A stretch of 46,896 nt of DNA from an uncultured Flavobacteriales bacterium (GCA_903945495.1 CAJAVU010000020.1:1-46896); one strand, 5' to 3'. Shown: positions 8,995 through 18,858, counted from the stretch's first letter. Made by a program: numbers and translations. Notes: generated from the sequence alone by a model not told the origin.

Positions 8995-9294
8995 ATGATG
9001 AAAACAATTATCAAAAAGCCAATCATCTCAGAAAAAGCAACTGGAACGAGTGAGAAATTCAACCGTTTTACATTTGCTGTAGATAGAAAGGCGAATAAAA
9101 TAGAAATTAAAAATGCTGTCGAGAAGATGTATGGTGTCAGTGTAACTGAAGTTCGTACAATGAATTATGGCGGTGGTAAATCCTCTGTTAAGTATACTAA
9201 CAAAGGTATCGTTGAGCAACCAAGTAAGCTATGGAAAAAAGCTGTAGTTACTGTTGCAGTAGGAGAAACGATTGATTTATTTAATAATTTTTAA
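8995..9294 (+). CDS. rplW: 50S ribosomal protein L23
   Basis: L23, 99 residues, sits at the tunnel exit and forms the docking site for trigger factor and SRP. The sequence reads MMKTIIKKPIISEKATGTSE, then NRFTFAVDRKANKIEIKNAV and a basic loop before KLWKKAVVTVA. Two adjacent ATGs (8995 and 8998) and a preceding TTG are possible starts. I give 8995; 8998 is equally plausible. Spacing to rplD is 3 nt. Confidence 0.97.
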   Translation: MMKTIIKKPIISEKATGTSEKFNRFTFAVDRKANKIEIKNAVEKMYGVSVTEVRTMNYGGGKSSVKYTNKGIVEQPSKLWKKAVVTVAVGETIDLFNNF

Positions 9295-9305
9295 GCAGTT
9301 GACTA

Positions 9306-10130
<825 letters not shown>

Positions 10131-10137
10131 GTAAGAT

Positions 10138-10416
10138 ATGAGTCGTTCGTTGAAAAAACCACCTTTTGTACATTACAAGTTAATGAAACGAGTGGATGAT
10201 GCACAAGCGTCAAGTAGTAAAGCAGTGATCAAAACTTGGTCAAGAGCTTCAACTATAACTCCTGATTTCGTAGGGTTGACATTCGCCGTACATAATGGTA
10301 ACAAGTTTATTCCGGTTTTCGTAACTGAAAACATGGTGGGACACAAATTGGGGGAATTCTCTCCAACGCGTAATTTCCGTGGCCATGGTGGGAATAAAAA
10401 AGATAAGAAAAGATAG
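10138..10416 (+). CDS. rpsS: 30S ribosomal protein S19
   Basis: S19, 92 residues, forms a complex with S13 in the 30S head near the A site. Signatures: [20 protein letters not shown] at the N-terminus, then the core [20 protein letters not shown] and [15 protein letters not shown]. The tail is lysine-rich (NKKDKKR). Normal length and position between rplB and rplV. Confidence 0.99.
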   Translation: MSRSLKKPPFVHYKLMKRVDDAQASSSKAVIKTWSRASTITPDFVGLTFAVHNGNKFIPVFVTENMVGHKLGEFSPTRNFRGHGGNKKDKKR

Positions 10417-10434
10417 AATTTAAATAGCAAAGTC

Positions 10435-10830
10435 ATGGGTGCTAGAAAAAGGTTAAGAGCTGAAAATTTAAAGGCGACGAAAAGTACAACGGCAATTGCA
10501 CGTTTGAATGATTCGCCAATTGCTCCGAGAAAGATGAGATTAGTTGCAGATCTTGTAAGGGGAGTAGAGGTTAACAAAGCTCTAAATATATTGCAACATA
10601 ATGCGAAAAATGCGTCTACAAGCTTAGAGAAGTTATTGCGTTCAGCAATTGCTAACTGGGAGCAAAAAAACGAAGGAAAAAGCATTGAAGAAGAGAAACT
10701 AGTAGTAAAATCAATTGAAGTTGGTGGTGGTGCTATGTTGAAACGAATTCAAGCTGCTCCTCAAGGTAGAGCGCATAGAGTAAGAAAAAGATCAAACCAT
10801 GTTACCATTGTAGTTGATGGTGCTAAATAA
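10435..10830 (+). CDS. rplV: 50S ribosomal protein L22
   Basis: L22, 131 residues, forms part of the polypeptide tunnel constriction with L4. After a basic N-terminal extension (MGARKRLRAENLKATKSTTA) the family core reads LNDSPIAPRKMRLVADLVRG and NALNIL-type helix sequence, then the beta-hairpin RIQAAPQGRAHRVRKRSNHV that projects into the tunnel. The N-terminal extension of about 20 residues relative to E. coli L22 (110 residues) is in keeping with Bacteroidota members. Confidence 0.98.
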   Translation: MGARKRLRAENLKATKSTTAIARLNDSPIAPRKMRLVADLVRGVEVNKALNILQHNAKNASTSLEKLLRSAIANWEQKNEGKSIEEEKLVVKSIEVGGGAMLKRIQAAPQGRAHRVRKRSNHVTIVVDGAK

Positions 10831-10841
10831 GTTAGGATAAA

Positions 10842-11570
10842 ATGGGACAAAAAACAAATCCAATAGGAAATAGACTTGGTTTCATCCACGGATGGGAGTC
10901 TAACTGGTATGGAGGGGATAACTACAGAGATAAAATCATCGAAGATGATCAAATCCGTAAGTACCTTAATGCTCGTTTATCTAGAGCTAGTATCGCGAAA
11001 ATTATTATCGAGAGAACACTTAAACTTGTTACTGTTACGATCAACACAGCTCGTCCTGGAGTTATAATTGGTAAAGGTGGACAAGAAGTAGATAAACTAA
11101 AAGAAGAGTTAAAGAAAATTACGAAAAAAGAGATTCAAATCAATATTTTCGAGGTGAAACGTCCAGAATTGGATGCTCGTTTAGTAGCTGATGGAATCGC
11201 TCGTCAATTGGAAGCACGTATTTCTTTTAGAAGAGCTATTAAAATGGCAATTGCGAGTACAATGCGCATGGGAGCTGAAGGAATCAAAGTTAAGATTTCT
11301 GGACGTTTGAATGGAGCAGAGATGGCTCGTAGTGAGATGTACAAAGATGGACGTACTCCGTTACATACGTTCAGAGCTGACATCGATTATGCAATTTCCG
11401 AAGCACATACAACGTATGGTCGTTTGGGTATCAAAGTGTGGATATGCAAAGGAGAAGTTTACGGAAAACGCGATCTTTCACCAAATGTCGGAATGGCTGC
11501 TCAAGCTGCTAAATCAGGAGCAGGAGCTGGTTCAAGAAAACCAATGGGTGCTAAGAGAAAGAAAAAATAA
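10842..11570 (+). CDS. rpsC: 30S ribosomal protein S3
   Basis: S3, 242 residues, is at the mRNA entry channel and contributes to mRNA helicase activity. It opens [23 protein letters not shown] domain with the GxxG-type loop [18 protein letters not shown] lies near residues 73-90, and the C-terminal domain carries [20 protein letters not shown]. The tail ends in KRKKK. Spacing of 11 nt from rplV and 25 nt to rplP. Confidence 0.99.
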   Translation: MGQKTNPIGNRLGFIHGWESNWYGGDNYRDKIIEDDQIRKYLNARLSRASIAKIIIERTLKLVTVTINTARPGVIIGKGGQEVDKLKEELKKITKKEIQINIFEVKRPELDARLVADGIARQLEARISFRRAIKMAIASTMRMGAEGIKVKISGRLNGAEMARSEMYKDGRTPLHTFRADIDYAISEAHTTYGRLGIKVWICKGEVYGKRDLSPNVGMAAQAAKSGAGAGSRKPMGAKRKKK

Positions 11571-11595
11571 AACAGGACAGTAAAATTTACAAAAG

Positions 11596-12024
11596 ATGTT
11601 ACAGCCAAAAAGAACCAAATTTAGAAGAGTTCAAAAAAGTCGAAACAGAGGTCTAGCTCAAAGAGGTAGTACAATTGCTTTCGGTTCTTTCGGACTAAAA
11701 ACATTGGAGCCTGGATGGATTACATCACGCCAAATCGAAGCATCACGTATCGCCGTTACTCGATACATGAAACGTGAAGGAAAGGTGTGGATCCGTATTT
11801 TCCCTGACAAACCGGTTACCTCAAAACCAGCCGAAGTTCGTATGGGTAAAGGTAAAGGTGCTCCAAGTCACTGGGTAGCAGTAGTTAAACCAGGTCGCAT
11901 CATGTTTGAAGCGGACGGTGTTCCTTACGAAATTGCTAAAGAAGCAATGCGTTTGGCAGCTCAAAAGTTACCGGTGAAATGTAAGTTCATTGTACGCAAT
12001 GACTATGTTATACCAGAGAAATAG
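11596..12024 (+). CDS. rplP: 50S ribosomal protein L16
   Basis: L16, 142 residues, binds near the A-site tRNA and helps complete 50S assembly. It begins [20 protein letters not shown] and includes [20 protein letters not shown], the [20 protein letters not shown] signature and [19 protein letters not shown]. Conventional length, between rpsC and rpmC. Confidence 0.99.
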   Translation: MLQPKRTKFRRVQKSRNRGLAQRGSTIAFGSFGLKTLEPGWITSRQIEASRIAVTRYMKREGKVWIRIFPDKPVTSKPAEVRMGKGKGAPSHWVAVVKPGRIMFEADGVPYEIAKEAMRLAAQKLPVKCKFIVRNDYVIPEK

Positions 12025-12032
12025 TAATTAAT

Positions 12033-12227
12033 ATGAAGCAGCAAGAAATCACAAAACTTTCAGTTGAAGACGTTAAGAGTCGCATCGCGGACTTCTCTGA
12101 GCAACTAGCGAAAATGAAATTGACGCACAGTGTTGCACCAATGGAGAATCCAATTCAGATTCGTAAAGTCAGAAAAACAATCGCAAGATTGCATACTGAA
12201 TTGACTAAACGTGAAGCGCAAGCTTAG
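12033..12227 (+). CDS. rpmC: 50S ribosomal protein L29
   Basis: L29, 64 residues, is an all-helical protein next to L23 at the tunnel exit. Sequence MKQQEITKLSVEDVKSRIAD, then helical SEQLAKMKLTHSVAPMENPI and IRKVRKTIARLHTELTKRE. Starts 8 nt after rplP. Confidence 0.98.
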   Translation: MKQQEITKLSVEDVKSRIADFSEQLAKMKLTHSVAPMENPIQIRKVRKTIARLHTELTKREAQA

Positions 12228-12260
12228 TTGCTTGTTTAAAAAAAAACAAATTAGCTTGAA

Positions 12261-12518
12261 ATGGAAAAGCGTAATTTAAGAAAAGAGCGAGTAGGGATCG
12301 TTACTAGCGACAAAATGCAGAAATCAATTGTAGTTTCTGTGGAGCGTAAAGTAAAACACCCAAAATATGGTAAGTTCGTAAAAAAAACTACTAAATTTGT
12401 AGCCCATGATGAAAACAACGATTGTAATATCGGAGATATGGTTAAAATCATGGAGACACGTCCTTTGAGTAAATCAAAGAACTGGAGATTAGTAGAAATT
12501 ATTGAAAGAGCTAAATAA
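12261..12518 (+). CDS. rpsQ: 30S ribosomal protein S17
   Basis: S17, 85 residues, is an early-assembling OB-fold protein of the 30S body. Visible signatures are [40 protein letters not shown] and the C-terminal [20 protein letters not shown]. The 33-nt gap to rpmC holds an A-tract but no obvious structure. An antisense frame across this gene is only a shadow. Confidence 0.98.
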   Translation: MEKRNLRKERVGIVTSDKMQKSIVVSVERKVKHPKYGKFVKKTTKFVAHDENNDCNIGDMVKIMETRPLSKSKNWRLVEIIERAK

Positions 12519-12527
12519 TTTTTTGTA

Positions 12528-12896
12528 ATGATACAAACAGAATCAAGACTTGCAGTAGCAGACAACTCAGGAGCAAAAACTGTTTTGGTAATCCGCGTAT
12601 TAGGTGGAACAAAACGTCGTTATGCTTCGGTTGGAGATAAGATCGTTGTTGCTGTCAAGAGTGCAATGCCCTCTGGTGCCGTTAAAAAGGGATCGGTAGC
12701 CAAGGCGGTAGTAGTAAGAACAAAGAAAGAAGTACGCCGTGCGGATGGTTCTTACATTCGTTTTGATGATAACGCTTGCGTTATTTTAAATCAAGCGGGT
12801 GAGATGAGAGGAACTCGTATTTTCGGACCAGTTGCTCGTGAGCTTCGTGAAAACAACTATATGAAAGTTGTTTCATTGGCTCCTGAGGTACTTTAA
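12528..12896 (+). CDS. rplN: 50S ribosomal protein L14
   Basis: L14, 122 residues, lies at the subunit interface and contacts L19 and the binding site of the silencing factor RsfS. Start [20 protein letters not shown]; later [20 protein letters not shown], the signature [20 protein letters not shown] and [20 protein letters not shown]. Exactly the usual bacterial length. Confidence 0.99.
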   Translation: MIQTESRLAVADNSGAKTVLVIRVLGGTKRRYASVGDKIVVAVKSAMPSGAVKKGSVAKAVVVRTKKEVRRADGSYIRFDDNACVILNQAGEMRGTRIFGPVARELRENNYMKVVSLAPEVL

Positions 12897-12908
12897 ATAA
12901 TTGAAGTT

Positions 12909-13226
12909 ATGCAACAGAAATTACACATTAAAGTAGGCGACACTGTTAAGGTTATTAGCGGTGAAGCTAAAGGTCAGGAAGGAAAAATCCTTTCTATCGA
13001 CAGAAAGAAACTGCGTGCAATTGTGGAAGGTGTGAATCTTGTAAAGAAACATGCTAAACCAAGTGCAGCAGACCCTCAAGGAGGAATCGTGGAGAAAGAA
13101 GCAGGTCTTCACATTTCAAACCTTATGGTTGTATCTAAAGGTGTTGCGTCTAGAACAGGACGCCGCGAAGATGCAAATGGAAAATTAGTACGTTATTCAA
13201 AAAAATCAGGGGAGGAGATTAAGTAA
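12909..13226 (+). CDS. rplX: 50S ribosomal protein L24
   Basis: L24, 105 residues, nucleates 50S assembly. The KOW motif is at the N-terminus ([20 protein letters not shown] then [20 protein letters not shown]), followed by [20 protein letters not shown]. Its end codes SGEEIK, and this GGGGAGGAG stretch also places a GGAGG about 11 nt before rplE. The stop overlaps the rplE start by one base. Confidence 0.98.
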   Translation: MQQKLHIKVGDTVKVISGEAKGQEGKILSIDRKKLRAIVEGVNLVKKHAKPSAADPQGGIVEKEAGLHISNLMVVSKGVASRTGRREDANGKLVRYSKKSGEEIK

Positions 13227-13777
13227 TGAGTTATTCACCAAGACTTAAGGAAAAGTACAGTGCTGAGATTATTCCTGCATTGACTGAAAAGTTCGGGTAC
13301 AAAACAGTTATGAGAGTACCTAAACTTGAAAAAATTGTGTTGAGCCAAGGAATGGGAGACGCAGTAGCGGACAAAAAGTTAATTGATAATGCCGTTGCGG
13401 ATTTGTCAAGAATTGCTGGTCAAAAAGCAGTTACGACACTATCTAAAAAGGATATCTCTAACTTTAAGTTAAGAAAAGGAATGCCTATCGGTACTAAAGT
13501 TACTTTAAGAGGAAATAAGATGTATGATTTCTTAGATCGTCTTTTAGCTGTTGCTTTACCACGTACTCGCGATTTTCGTGGGATTAATCCAAAAGGATTT
13601 GATGGTAGAGGTAACTTTAACTTAGGAGTAAAAGAGCATATCATTTTCCCAGAAATCGATATCGATAAAGTAAGCCGTATGTTAGGTATGGATATTACTT
13701 TCGTTACATCGGCTGAGAGTGATGAAGAAGCAAAAGCTCTTTTAGATGCATTCGGTTTCCCATTTATTAAAAAATAA
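13226..13777 (+). CDS. rplE: 50S ribosomal protein L5
   Basis: L5, 183 residues, binds 5S rRNA and forms an intersubunit bridge in the central protuberance. It begins [20 protein letters not shown] and holds [40 protein letters not shown] and the conserved [20 protein letters not shown]. It is the one gene here with a purine-rich Shine-Dalgarno-like GGAGG, located in the end of rplX, and it overlaps rplX by one base. Confidence 0.99.
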   Translation: MSYSPRLKEKYSAEIIPALTEKFGYKTVMRVPKLEKIVLSQGMGDAVADKKLIDNAVADLSRIAGQKAVTTLSKKDISNFKLRKGMPIGTKVTLRGNKMYDFLDRLLAVALPRTRDFRGINPKGFDGRGNFNLGVKEHIIFPEIDIDKVSRMLGMDITFVTSAESDEEAKALLDAFGFPFIKK

Positions 13778-13783
13778 GAAGAA

Positions 13784-14098
13784 ATGGCTAAAGAATCTAT
13801 GAAAGCGCGTGAGCGCAAAAGAGAAAAAATGGTTGTTAGATACGCTAAGAAACGTGCTGAATTAACGAAAGTGTTAAAATCAACAGACGCTTCTGAAGAA
13901 GTACAAGCAGCTAAATGGGATGCAATGATGGCGATTCAAAAATTGCCTGCAAACTCTTCTAAAATCCGTGTTCACAATCGTTGTGGATTAACTGGTCGTC
14001 CAAGAGGATATATGCGTCAGTTTGGTCTTTCACGTGTTACTTTCCGTGAAATGGCTTTAGCTGGTAAAATCCCAGGAGTTAAAAAAGCAAGTTGGTAA
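13784..14098 (+). CDS. rpsN: 30S ribosomal protein S14, long zinc-independent form
   Basis: S14, 104 residues, completes the 30S head. Start [21 protein letters not shown]-terminal core [20 protein letters not shown] and [20 protein letters not shown]. Only one cysteine is present, so the CxxC...CxxC zinc ribbon of the short form is absent and this is the long C-minus type, like the E. coli protein. 6 nt after rplE; a longer 58-nt spacer with two small hairpins follows. Confidence 0.98.
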   Translation: MAKESMKARERKREKMVVRYAKKRAELTKVLKSTDASEEVQAAKWDAMMAIQKLPANSSKIRVHNRCGLTGRPRGYMRQFGLSRVTFREMALAGKIPGVKKASW

Positions 14099-14103
14099 AA
14101 GTC

Positions 14104-14136
14104 TCCGTCAGTTGACGGATTGAAACTCTACCGAGT
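14104..14136 (+). promoter_or_regulatory. Two small hairpins in the rpsN-rpsH spacer
   Basis: TCCGTCA and TGACGGA (14104-14110 and 14113-14119) form a 7-bp inverted repeat with a 2-nt centre, and ACTC/GAGT (14125-14128, 14133-14136) a second short one. No T-tract follows. They may mark an RNA processing site or a regulatory element, or may be chance. Confidence 0.3.
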
Positions 14137-14156
14137 AATTAATAAAAAAAAAGGAC

Positions 14157-14555
14157 ATGTATACAGATCCTATAGCAGATTTTCTAACACGAGTTCGTAA
14201 CGCAAGTGCGGCTGGTTTGAAAATGGTAGAAATTCCAGGTTCGAATGTTAAACGTGCAATGACACAAATTTTATTCGATCAAGGTTATATCACAAATTAC
14301 AAATTTGAAGATGATGACAAACAAGGCGTTATTAAAATCGCTTTGAAATACAATGCATCAACAAAAGTTCCTGCAATTACTAAATTGCAAAGAGCTTCTC
14401 GTCCAGGTTTAAGAAAATACAGTGGGTCTGCAGAGATGCCACGCGTATTGAATGGACTTGGTATTGCAATCGTATCAACTTCTAAAGGTGTAATTACTGA
14501 TAAAGAAGCAAGAAAACAAAACGTAGGTGGAGAGGTTCTTTGCTACGTATATTAA
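14157..14555 (+). CDS. rpsH: 30S ribosomal protein S8
   Basis: S8, 132 residues, binds helix 21 of 16S rRNA and in E. coli represses the spc operon through an rRNA-like site at rplX-rplE. Start MYTDPIADFLTRVRNASAAG; the C-terminal signature is GGEVLCYVY, preceded by GIAIVSTSKGVITDKEAR. I could not identify an S8-type target in the rplX-rplE region, where the genes overlap. Confidence 0.99.
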   Translation: MYTDPIADFLTRVRNASAAGLKMVEIPGSNVKRAMTQILFDQGYITNYKFEDDDKQGVIKIALKYNASTKVPAITKLQRASRPGLRKYSGSAEMPRVLNGLGIAIVSTSKGVITDKEARKQNVGGEVLCYVY

Positions 14556-14573
14556 TTTTAAGAATAGTTAGAA

Positions 14574-15128
14574 ATGTCAAGGATAGGTAAATCCCCAGTT
14601 AACATCCCGAGTGGAGTAGACGTAAAGTTAAACGGAACGAATGTTACCGTTAAGGGTCCTAAAGGTGAATTGTCTCAAGAAATCGATTCTTGTGTTACAT
14701 TAACCATTGAGGACAACACAATAACTTTCAGCCGCGAATCAGATTCACCGACTCATCGTGCAAAGCATGGTTTATACCGCGCTTTATTGCAGAACATGGT
14801 AGTTGGAGTTTCGGAAGGGTACAAAAAGGAGTTAGAAGTAATCGGAGTTGGATACCGTGCAACTACAACTGGTCAACAGTTAGAGTTAGCTTTAGGTTAT
14901 TCTCACCCAATTGTTTTCGAAATTCCTTCAGAAATTAAGGTATCTGCAGACACCCAAAAGGGTAAGGCACCTGTTGTTACGTTAGAATCGTACGATAAAC
15001 AACTTTTGGGCCAGGTCGCTGCCAAAATTCGTTCCCTACGTAAACCTGAACCATACAAAGGTAAAGGTGTTCGTTTCTTAGGCGAAGAAATTAGAAGAAA
15101 AGCTGGTAAATCTGCAGGTAAAAAATAA
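14574..15128 (+). CDS. rplF: 50S ribosomal protein L6
   Basis: L6, 184 residues, binds near the sarcin-ricin loop and supports factor binding. It has the usual duplicated fold: MSRIGKSPVNIPSGVDVKLN and TVKGPKGELSQEI in the first half, then SEGYKKELEVIGVGYRATTT and the C-terminal signature PEPYKGKGVRFLGEEIRRKA. Ends in a basic KSAGKK tail. Confidence 0.99.
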   Translation: MSRIGKSPVNIPSGVDVKLNGTNVTVKGPKGELSQEIDSCVTLTIEDNTITFSRESDSPTHRAKHGLYRALLQNMVVGVSEGYKKELEVIGVGYRATTTGQQLELALGYSHPIVFEIPSEIKVSADTQKGKAPVVTLESYDKQLLGQVAAKIRSLRKPEPYKGKGVRFLGEEIRRKAGKSAGKK

Positions 15129-15140
15129 TAGTTAATAGTT

Positions 15141-15494
15141 ATGGCATTCAGTAAATTAAACAGAAGAGCAAAAATTAAAAGAAGAATCAGAAAGAAAATT
15201 TCTGGTACTTCTAAGGTGCCTCGCCTTTCAGTTTTCCGTAGTAACAAACAGATCTACGCACAGTTGATCGATGATGTGAACGGAGTAACATTGGCATCTG
15301 CTGGTTCTTACAAAAACAAAGCTGTTGAAAAAGTTAATAAAGTTCAACAAGCAGCTGTTATTGGTAAAGAAGTAGCTGAAAAAGCATTAAAAGCCGGAAT
15401 CGAGACCGTTGTATTTGATCGCAATGGATATCTATACCACGGTAGAGTTAAATCATTAGCTGACTCGGCTCGAGAAGGCGGTTTAAAATTTTAA
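15141..15494 (+). CDS. rplR: 50S ribosomal protein L18
   Basis: L18, 117 residues, binds 5S rRNA together with L5. It starts [20 protein letters not shown] and contains [20 protein letters not shown] and [20 protein letters not shown] ending EGGLKF, the usual family C-terminus. 3 nt ahead of rpsE. Confidence 0.99.
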   Translation: MAFSKLNRRAKIKRRIRKKISGTSKVPRLSVFRSNKQIYAQLIDDVNGVTLASAGSYKNKAVEKVNKVQQAAVIGKEVAEKALKAGIETVVFDRNGYLYHGRVKSLADSAREGGLKF

Positions 15495-15497
15495 AAA

Positions 15498-16016
15498 ATG
15501 GCAGCACAAGTATTGAATAGAGTTAAATCTGCAGATATAGAGTTAAAGGATAAACTCGTTGCTGTAAACCGTGTTACGAAAGTAACAAAAGGAGGTCGTA
15601 CGTTTACTTTCTCAGCTATCGTTGTGGTAGGTGATGAAAATGGTATCGTTGGTCACGGTTTAGGAAAAGCAAAAGAAGTTACAGAAGCAATCACAAAAGG
15701 AATCGATGATGCAAAGAAAAATTTGATCAAAGTTCCAATTTTGAAGGGTACTGTTCCTCATGCTCAAAAAGGTAAATTCGGTGGAGCGGAAGTTTTATTG
15801 AAACCAGCTACAAATGGTACAGGAGTTATCGCCGGTGGTGCGATGCGTGCAGTATTAGAAAGTGTTGGAGTTCATAACGTCTTGGCAAAATCGCAAGGAT
15901 CTTCAAATCCACACAACGTAGTGAAAGCAACAATTGATGCACTTTCTCGTATGAGAGATGCTGTTGCAGTAGCTAAACAACGTGGGATCACATTGGACAA
16001 AGTATTTAACGGTTAA
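15498..16016 (+). CDS. rpsE: 30S ribosomal protein S5
   Basis: S5, 172 residues, acts in translational accuracy and, with S3 and S4, around the mRNA entry tunnel. The double-stranded-RNA-binding-like N-domain reads [20 protein letters not shown] with [20 protein letters not shown]; the C-domain includes [20 protein letters not shown] and [13 protein letters not shown]. Normal length. Confidence 0.99.
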   Translation: MAAQVLNRVKSADIELKDKLVAVNRVTKVTKGGRTFTFSAIVVVGDENGIVGHGLGKAKEVTEAITKGIDDAKKNLIKVPILKGTVPHAQKGKFGGAEVLLKPATNGTGVIAGGAMRAVLESVGVHNVLAKSQGSSNPHNVVKATIDALSRMRDAVAVAKQRGITLDKVFNG

Positions 16017-16027
16017 TAGTATATCAG

Positions 16028-16204
16028 ATGGCTACAATTAAAATTAAGCAAGTAAGAAGCGCTATTAAACGTCCAGCTGATCAGAAGGCTACGATTAAAG
16101 CGTTAGGATTTAAAAAGTTGAATCAAGTTGTTGAACATGAGGCAACTCCACAAATCCTAGGGATGGTTAAGAAAGTACAACACATGTTAGAGGTTGTTCA
16201 GTAA
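16028..16204 (+). CDS. rpmD: 50S ribosomal protein L30
   Basis: A 58-residue protein I translated directly: MATIKIKQVRSAIKRPADQK, then ATIKALGFKKLNQVVEHEAT, then a helical C-terminus ending MVKKVQHMLEVVQ. This is a complete L30, a small 50S protein with a beta-alpha-beta-alpha-beta fold, in its standard place between rpsE and rplO. Flanking gaps are 11 and 20 nt. It is easily missed because of its length. Confidence 0.97.
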   Translation: MATIKIKQVRSAIKRPADQKATIKALGFKKLNQVVEHEATPQILGMVKKVQHMLEVVQ

Positions 16205-16224
16205 AACATTAAAATCGATTTACA

Positions 16225-16671
16225 ATGAATTTACATAATTTAACTCCAGCAAGTGGATCTGTAAAAAGAGTAAAAAGAATCGCACGTGGTCAGGGATCTG
16301 GTCATGGTGGTACTTCTACTCGTGGACACAAAGGAGCGAAGTCAAGATCTGGATATAAATCTAAGATTGGTTTCGAAGGTGGGCAAATGCCATTACAAAG
16401 ACGTGTACCTAAATTTGGTTTCAAAAACATTAACCGAGTTGAGTACAAAGCAATTAATTTAGATATTATTCAATCATTAATTGACCGTAAAAATGTTTCA
16501 GAAATTACACCTGAAGTATTACGTGAAAATGGATTAGTGTCTAGAAATGAGCTAGTTAAAATTTTAGGAAGAGGAGAGTTGAAAGGGAAGATTAATGTAA
16601 CTGCTCACAAGTTTTCAGGATCTGCTAAAGCAGTGATTGAAGGTCAAGGTGGGAATTGTTCAGAAATCTAA
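16225..16671 (+). CDS. rplO: 50S ribosomal protein L15
   Basis: L15, 148 residues, is a late-assembly 50S protein with a long glycine/arginine-rich N-terminal extension: MNLHNLTPASGSVKRVKRIA, then RGQGSGHGGTSTRGHKGAKS and FEGGQMPLQRRVPKFGFKN. The globular C-domain ends KFSGSAKAVIEGQGGNCSEI. 25 nt before secY. Confidence 0.99.
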   Translation: MNLHNLTPASGSVKRVKRIARGQGSGHGGTSTRGHKGAKSRSGYKSKIGFEGGQMPLQRRVPKFGFKNINRVEYKAINLDIIQSLIDRKNVSEITPEVLRENGLVSRNELVKILGRGELKGKINVTAHKFSGSAKAVIEGQGGNCSEI

Positions 16672-16696
16672 TTAACTTTGCCAACATTTTTTTAAA

Positions 16697-18043
16697 ATGA
16701 AACGTTTTATACAGAATATTAAAAACATCTGGAAAGTAGAAGAATTAAGGAAAAGAATCTTATTGACTCTTACCTTAATTCTTGTTTACCGAGTAGGATC
16801 GTTCGTCATTTTACCGGGTGTAAACTACACCGCGTTAATGAATGCGCAAGCTAATGGCGGACAAAACACATTGGAGACGTTACTTTCTCTATTTTCCGGT
16901 GGTGGTTTCACTAATGCATCTGTGATGGCATTAGGAATTATGCCTTACATCAGTGCATCGATTATTATGCAATTACTGGGTATGGCAGTTCCTGCTGTTC
17001 AGAAAATGCAGAATGAGGGTGAATCAGGAAGAAAACGTATCAATAATTACACACGCATACTTACAATTATTATTTGTGCGCTTCAAGCCCCAAGTTATTT
17101 AACCTTGTATGTGCAATCAAAAGGTGCAATGCCTGTTGATGCCAATACGTTCTGGTGGACTCAAACGATTCTTGTGCTTATCGCAGGATCTATGTTTGCT
17201 GTTTGGTTAGGAGAAAGAATTACGGACAAAGGAATTGGTAACGGTATTTCGTTATTGATTACAGTTGGTATCTTAGCTCGTTTACCAGAAGCTTTCATCG
17301 CGGAGTTTGGATTCTCAGTTGAGTCAGGTAACTTAATTAAATTGGTTTTAGAAATTGTTGCCTTTATGGTTGTGATTTTGGGAACGATTTTAATTGTTCA
17401 AGGTGTTCGAAAAATTCCATTAAACACCGCAAAACGTGTTGTTGGAGCGCGAGCAGTTGATGAACAAGGAGCAAGAAGTTATTTGCCAATTAAAGTAAAT
17501 GCGAGTGGTGTAATGCCAATTATCTTTGCGCAAGCAATCATGACGATTCCTGTGATGATTTTTGCTGGTGCAGCGGCTGAAGGCGGTGGATTTATTCAAC
17601 GTACTTTGGGAGATATTTATGGCTTAAGCTACAACGTATTGTTAGCTGTGTTGATTATTGTATTCACGTATTTCTATACTGCGATTATGATCAACCCTCG
17701 TAAAATTGCCGATGATTTAAAAAGAAGCGGTGGTTTTATTCCGGGTGTTCGTCCAGGTGAAGAAACAGCTGAGTACATTGATACGTTAGTTTCTCGCATC
17801 ACGTTCCCAGGATCTTTATTTTTAGCAGCGATTGCAATTTTGCCTTCTATCGCTAAAATGGCAGGGATTAATGATGCGTTTGCTATGTTCTTTGGAGGAA
17901 CTTCTATTTTGATTATGGTTGGTGTTGTTTTAGACACGCTTCAACAAATCGAATCTTATTTATTGAATCGTCACATGGATGGTTTGATGGAAGGTACGAG
18001 AGTTAAAGGTCGAAGATCAGCAAACGAATTATCAGGATTTTAA
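16697..18043 (+). CDS. secY: Protein translocase subunit SecY
   Basis: SecY, 448 residues, is the channel subunit of the SecYEG translocon in the inner membrane. I see ten hydrophobic segments. Signatures include ILLTLTLILVYRVGSFVILP (TM1), the plug region after it, SVMALGIMPYISASIIMQLL (TM2), GNGISLLITVGILARLP and the C-terminal loop region MINPRKIADDLKRSGGFIPG with VRPGEETAEYID. Needed to export the T9SS and lipoproteins encoded later in the window. adk and map, often found after secY, are absent here; infA follows after 3 nt. Confidence 0.99.
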   Translation: MKRFIQNIKNIWKVEELRKRILLTLTLILVYRVGSFVILPGVNYTALMNAQANGGQNTLETLLSLFSGGGFTNASVMALGIMPYISASIIMQLLGMAVPAVQKMQNEGESGRKRINNYTRILTIIICALQAPSYLTLYVQSKGAMPVDANTFWWTQTILVLIAGSMFAVWLGERITDKGIGNGISLLITVGILARLPEAFIAEFGFSVESGNLIKLVLEIVAFMVVILGTILIVQGVRKIPLNTAKRVVGARAVDEQGARSYLPIKVNASGVMPIIFAQAIMTIPVMIFAGAAAEGGGFIQRTLGDIYGLSYNVLLAVLIIVFTYFYTAIMINPRKIADDLKRSGGFIPGVRPGEETAEYIDTLVSRITFPGSLFLAAIAILPSIAKMAGINDAFAMFFGGTSILIMVGVVLDTLQQIESYLLNRHMDGLMEGTRVKGRRSANELSGF

Positions 18044-18046
18044 GAC

Positions 18047-18265
18047 ATGGCAAAGCAAACATCAATTGAGCAAGACGGTGTAATCATCGAAGCCCTTTCG
18101 AACGCAATGTTCAGAGTGGAGTTAGAAAATGGTCACATTATCACAGCTCACATTTCAGGAAAGATGAGAATGTTTTACATTAAGATTCTACCTGGAGATA
18201 GAGTTAAAGTGGAGATGTCTCCTTATGATTTAACAAAAGGAAGAATATCTTTCAGATATAAATAA
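18047..18265 (+). CDS. infA: Translation initiation factor IF-1
   Basis: IF-1, 72 residues, an OB-fold factor that blocks the A site during initiation. Sequence [40 protein letters not shown] and [19 protein letters not shown], ending FRYK as expected. The stop codon lies inside a 6-bp AT-rich inverted repeat (TAAGGA/TCCTTA, 18263-18277). Confidence 0.99.
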   Translation: MAKQTSIEQDGVIIEALSNAMFRVELENGHIITAHISGKMRMFYIKILPGDRVKVEMSPYDLTKGRISFRYK

Positions 18266-18291
18266 GGATTTTCCTTAAATAAAGAGAAAAG

Positions 18292-18408
18292 ATGAAAGTT
18301 AGAGCATCAGTTAAAAAGCGTTCTGCAGACTGCAAGATCGTTAAGAGAAAAGGAAGAGTTTATGTGATTAATAAAAAGAATCCTAAACTTAAACAAAGAC
18401 AAGGGTAA
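18292..18408 (+). CDS. rpmJ: 50S ribosomal protein L36, zinc-less form
   Basis: A 38-residue protein I translated directly: [20 protein letters not shown], then [18 protein letters not shown]. The family frame is clear, but three of the four zinc ligands of the E. coli-type protein are replaced (positions 11, 27 and 33 are Ser, Asn and Leu; only Cys14 remains). It should therefore not bind zinc and is the C-minus type. It sits in the normal place between infA and rpsM. Confidence 0.97.
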   Translation: MKVRASVKKRSADCKIVKRKGRVYVINKKNPKLKQRQG

Positions 18409-18420
18409 TAGTATAAGAGT

Positions 18421-18795
18421 ATGGCACGTATTGCAGGTATAGATTTACCAAAAAACAAGAGAGGAGTCATCGGATTGACTTACATCTTCGGTATTGGAAG
18501 AAGCACTTCAAAACAAATTTTGAAGGGCAATGGAATTGACGAAAACATCAAAGTTCAAGATTGGAACGATGATCAGTTGGGAGCTATTCGTAACTCGATT
18601 AATGAAATTAAAACTGAAGGACAATTACGTTCTGAAATTCAGTTGAACATTAAACGTTTGATGGATATCGGTTGTCAACGAGGAATTCGTCACCGTTCTG
18701 GTTTACCGTTGAGAGGTCAACGTACGAAAAATAACTCTCGTACTAGAAAAGGTAGAAGAAAAACAGTTGCTAACAAGAAAAAAGCAACTAAATAA
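18421..18795 (+). CDS. rpsM: 30S ribosomal protein S13
   Basis: S13, 124 residues, pairs with S19 in the 30S head and makes bridges to the 50S subunit. Start [20 protein letters not shown]; then [12 protein letters not shown], and the C-terminal signature [20 protein letters not shown] with a basic tail. First of the alpha-operon genes; a 63-nt spacer with a long hairpin follows. Confidence 0.99.
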   Translation: MARIAGIDLPKNKRGVIGLTYIFGIGRSTSKQILKGNGIDENIKVQDWNDDQLGAIRNSINEIKTEGQLRSEIQLNIKRLMDIGCQRGIRHRSGLPLRGQRTKNNSRTRKGRRKTVANKKKATK

Positions 18796-18801
18796 GAGAA
18801 C

Positions 18802-18834
18802 GCACTAACATTTGTTTAAGACAAACGTTAGTGC
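18802..18834 (+). promoter_or_regulatory. Long hairpin in the rpsM-rpsK spacer
   Basis: GCACTAAC-a-TTTGT (18802-18815) pairs with ACAAA-c-GTTAGTGC (18821-18834) around a 5-nt TTAAG loop: 13 pairs with one A.C mismatch. AGCTTACTTAAATT follows rather than a T-tract, so a processing or regulatory element is more likely than a terminator. Confidence 0.55.
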
Positions 18835-18858
18835 AGCTTACTTAAATTAAATTATATA

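Noticed and set aside
10173-10685. 170-codon antisense frame across rpsS and rplV
   Set aside because: It lies wholly opposite two highly conserved ribosomal protein genes and resembles no protein family. The other antisense frames in the supercluster are of the same kind.
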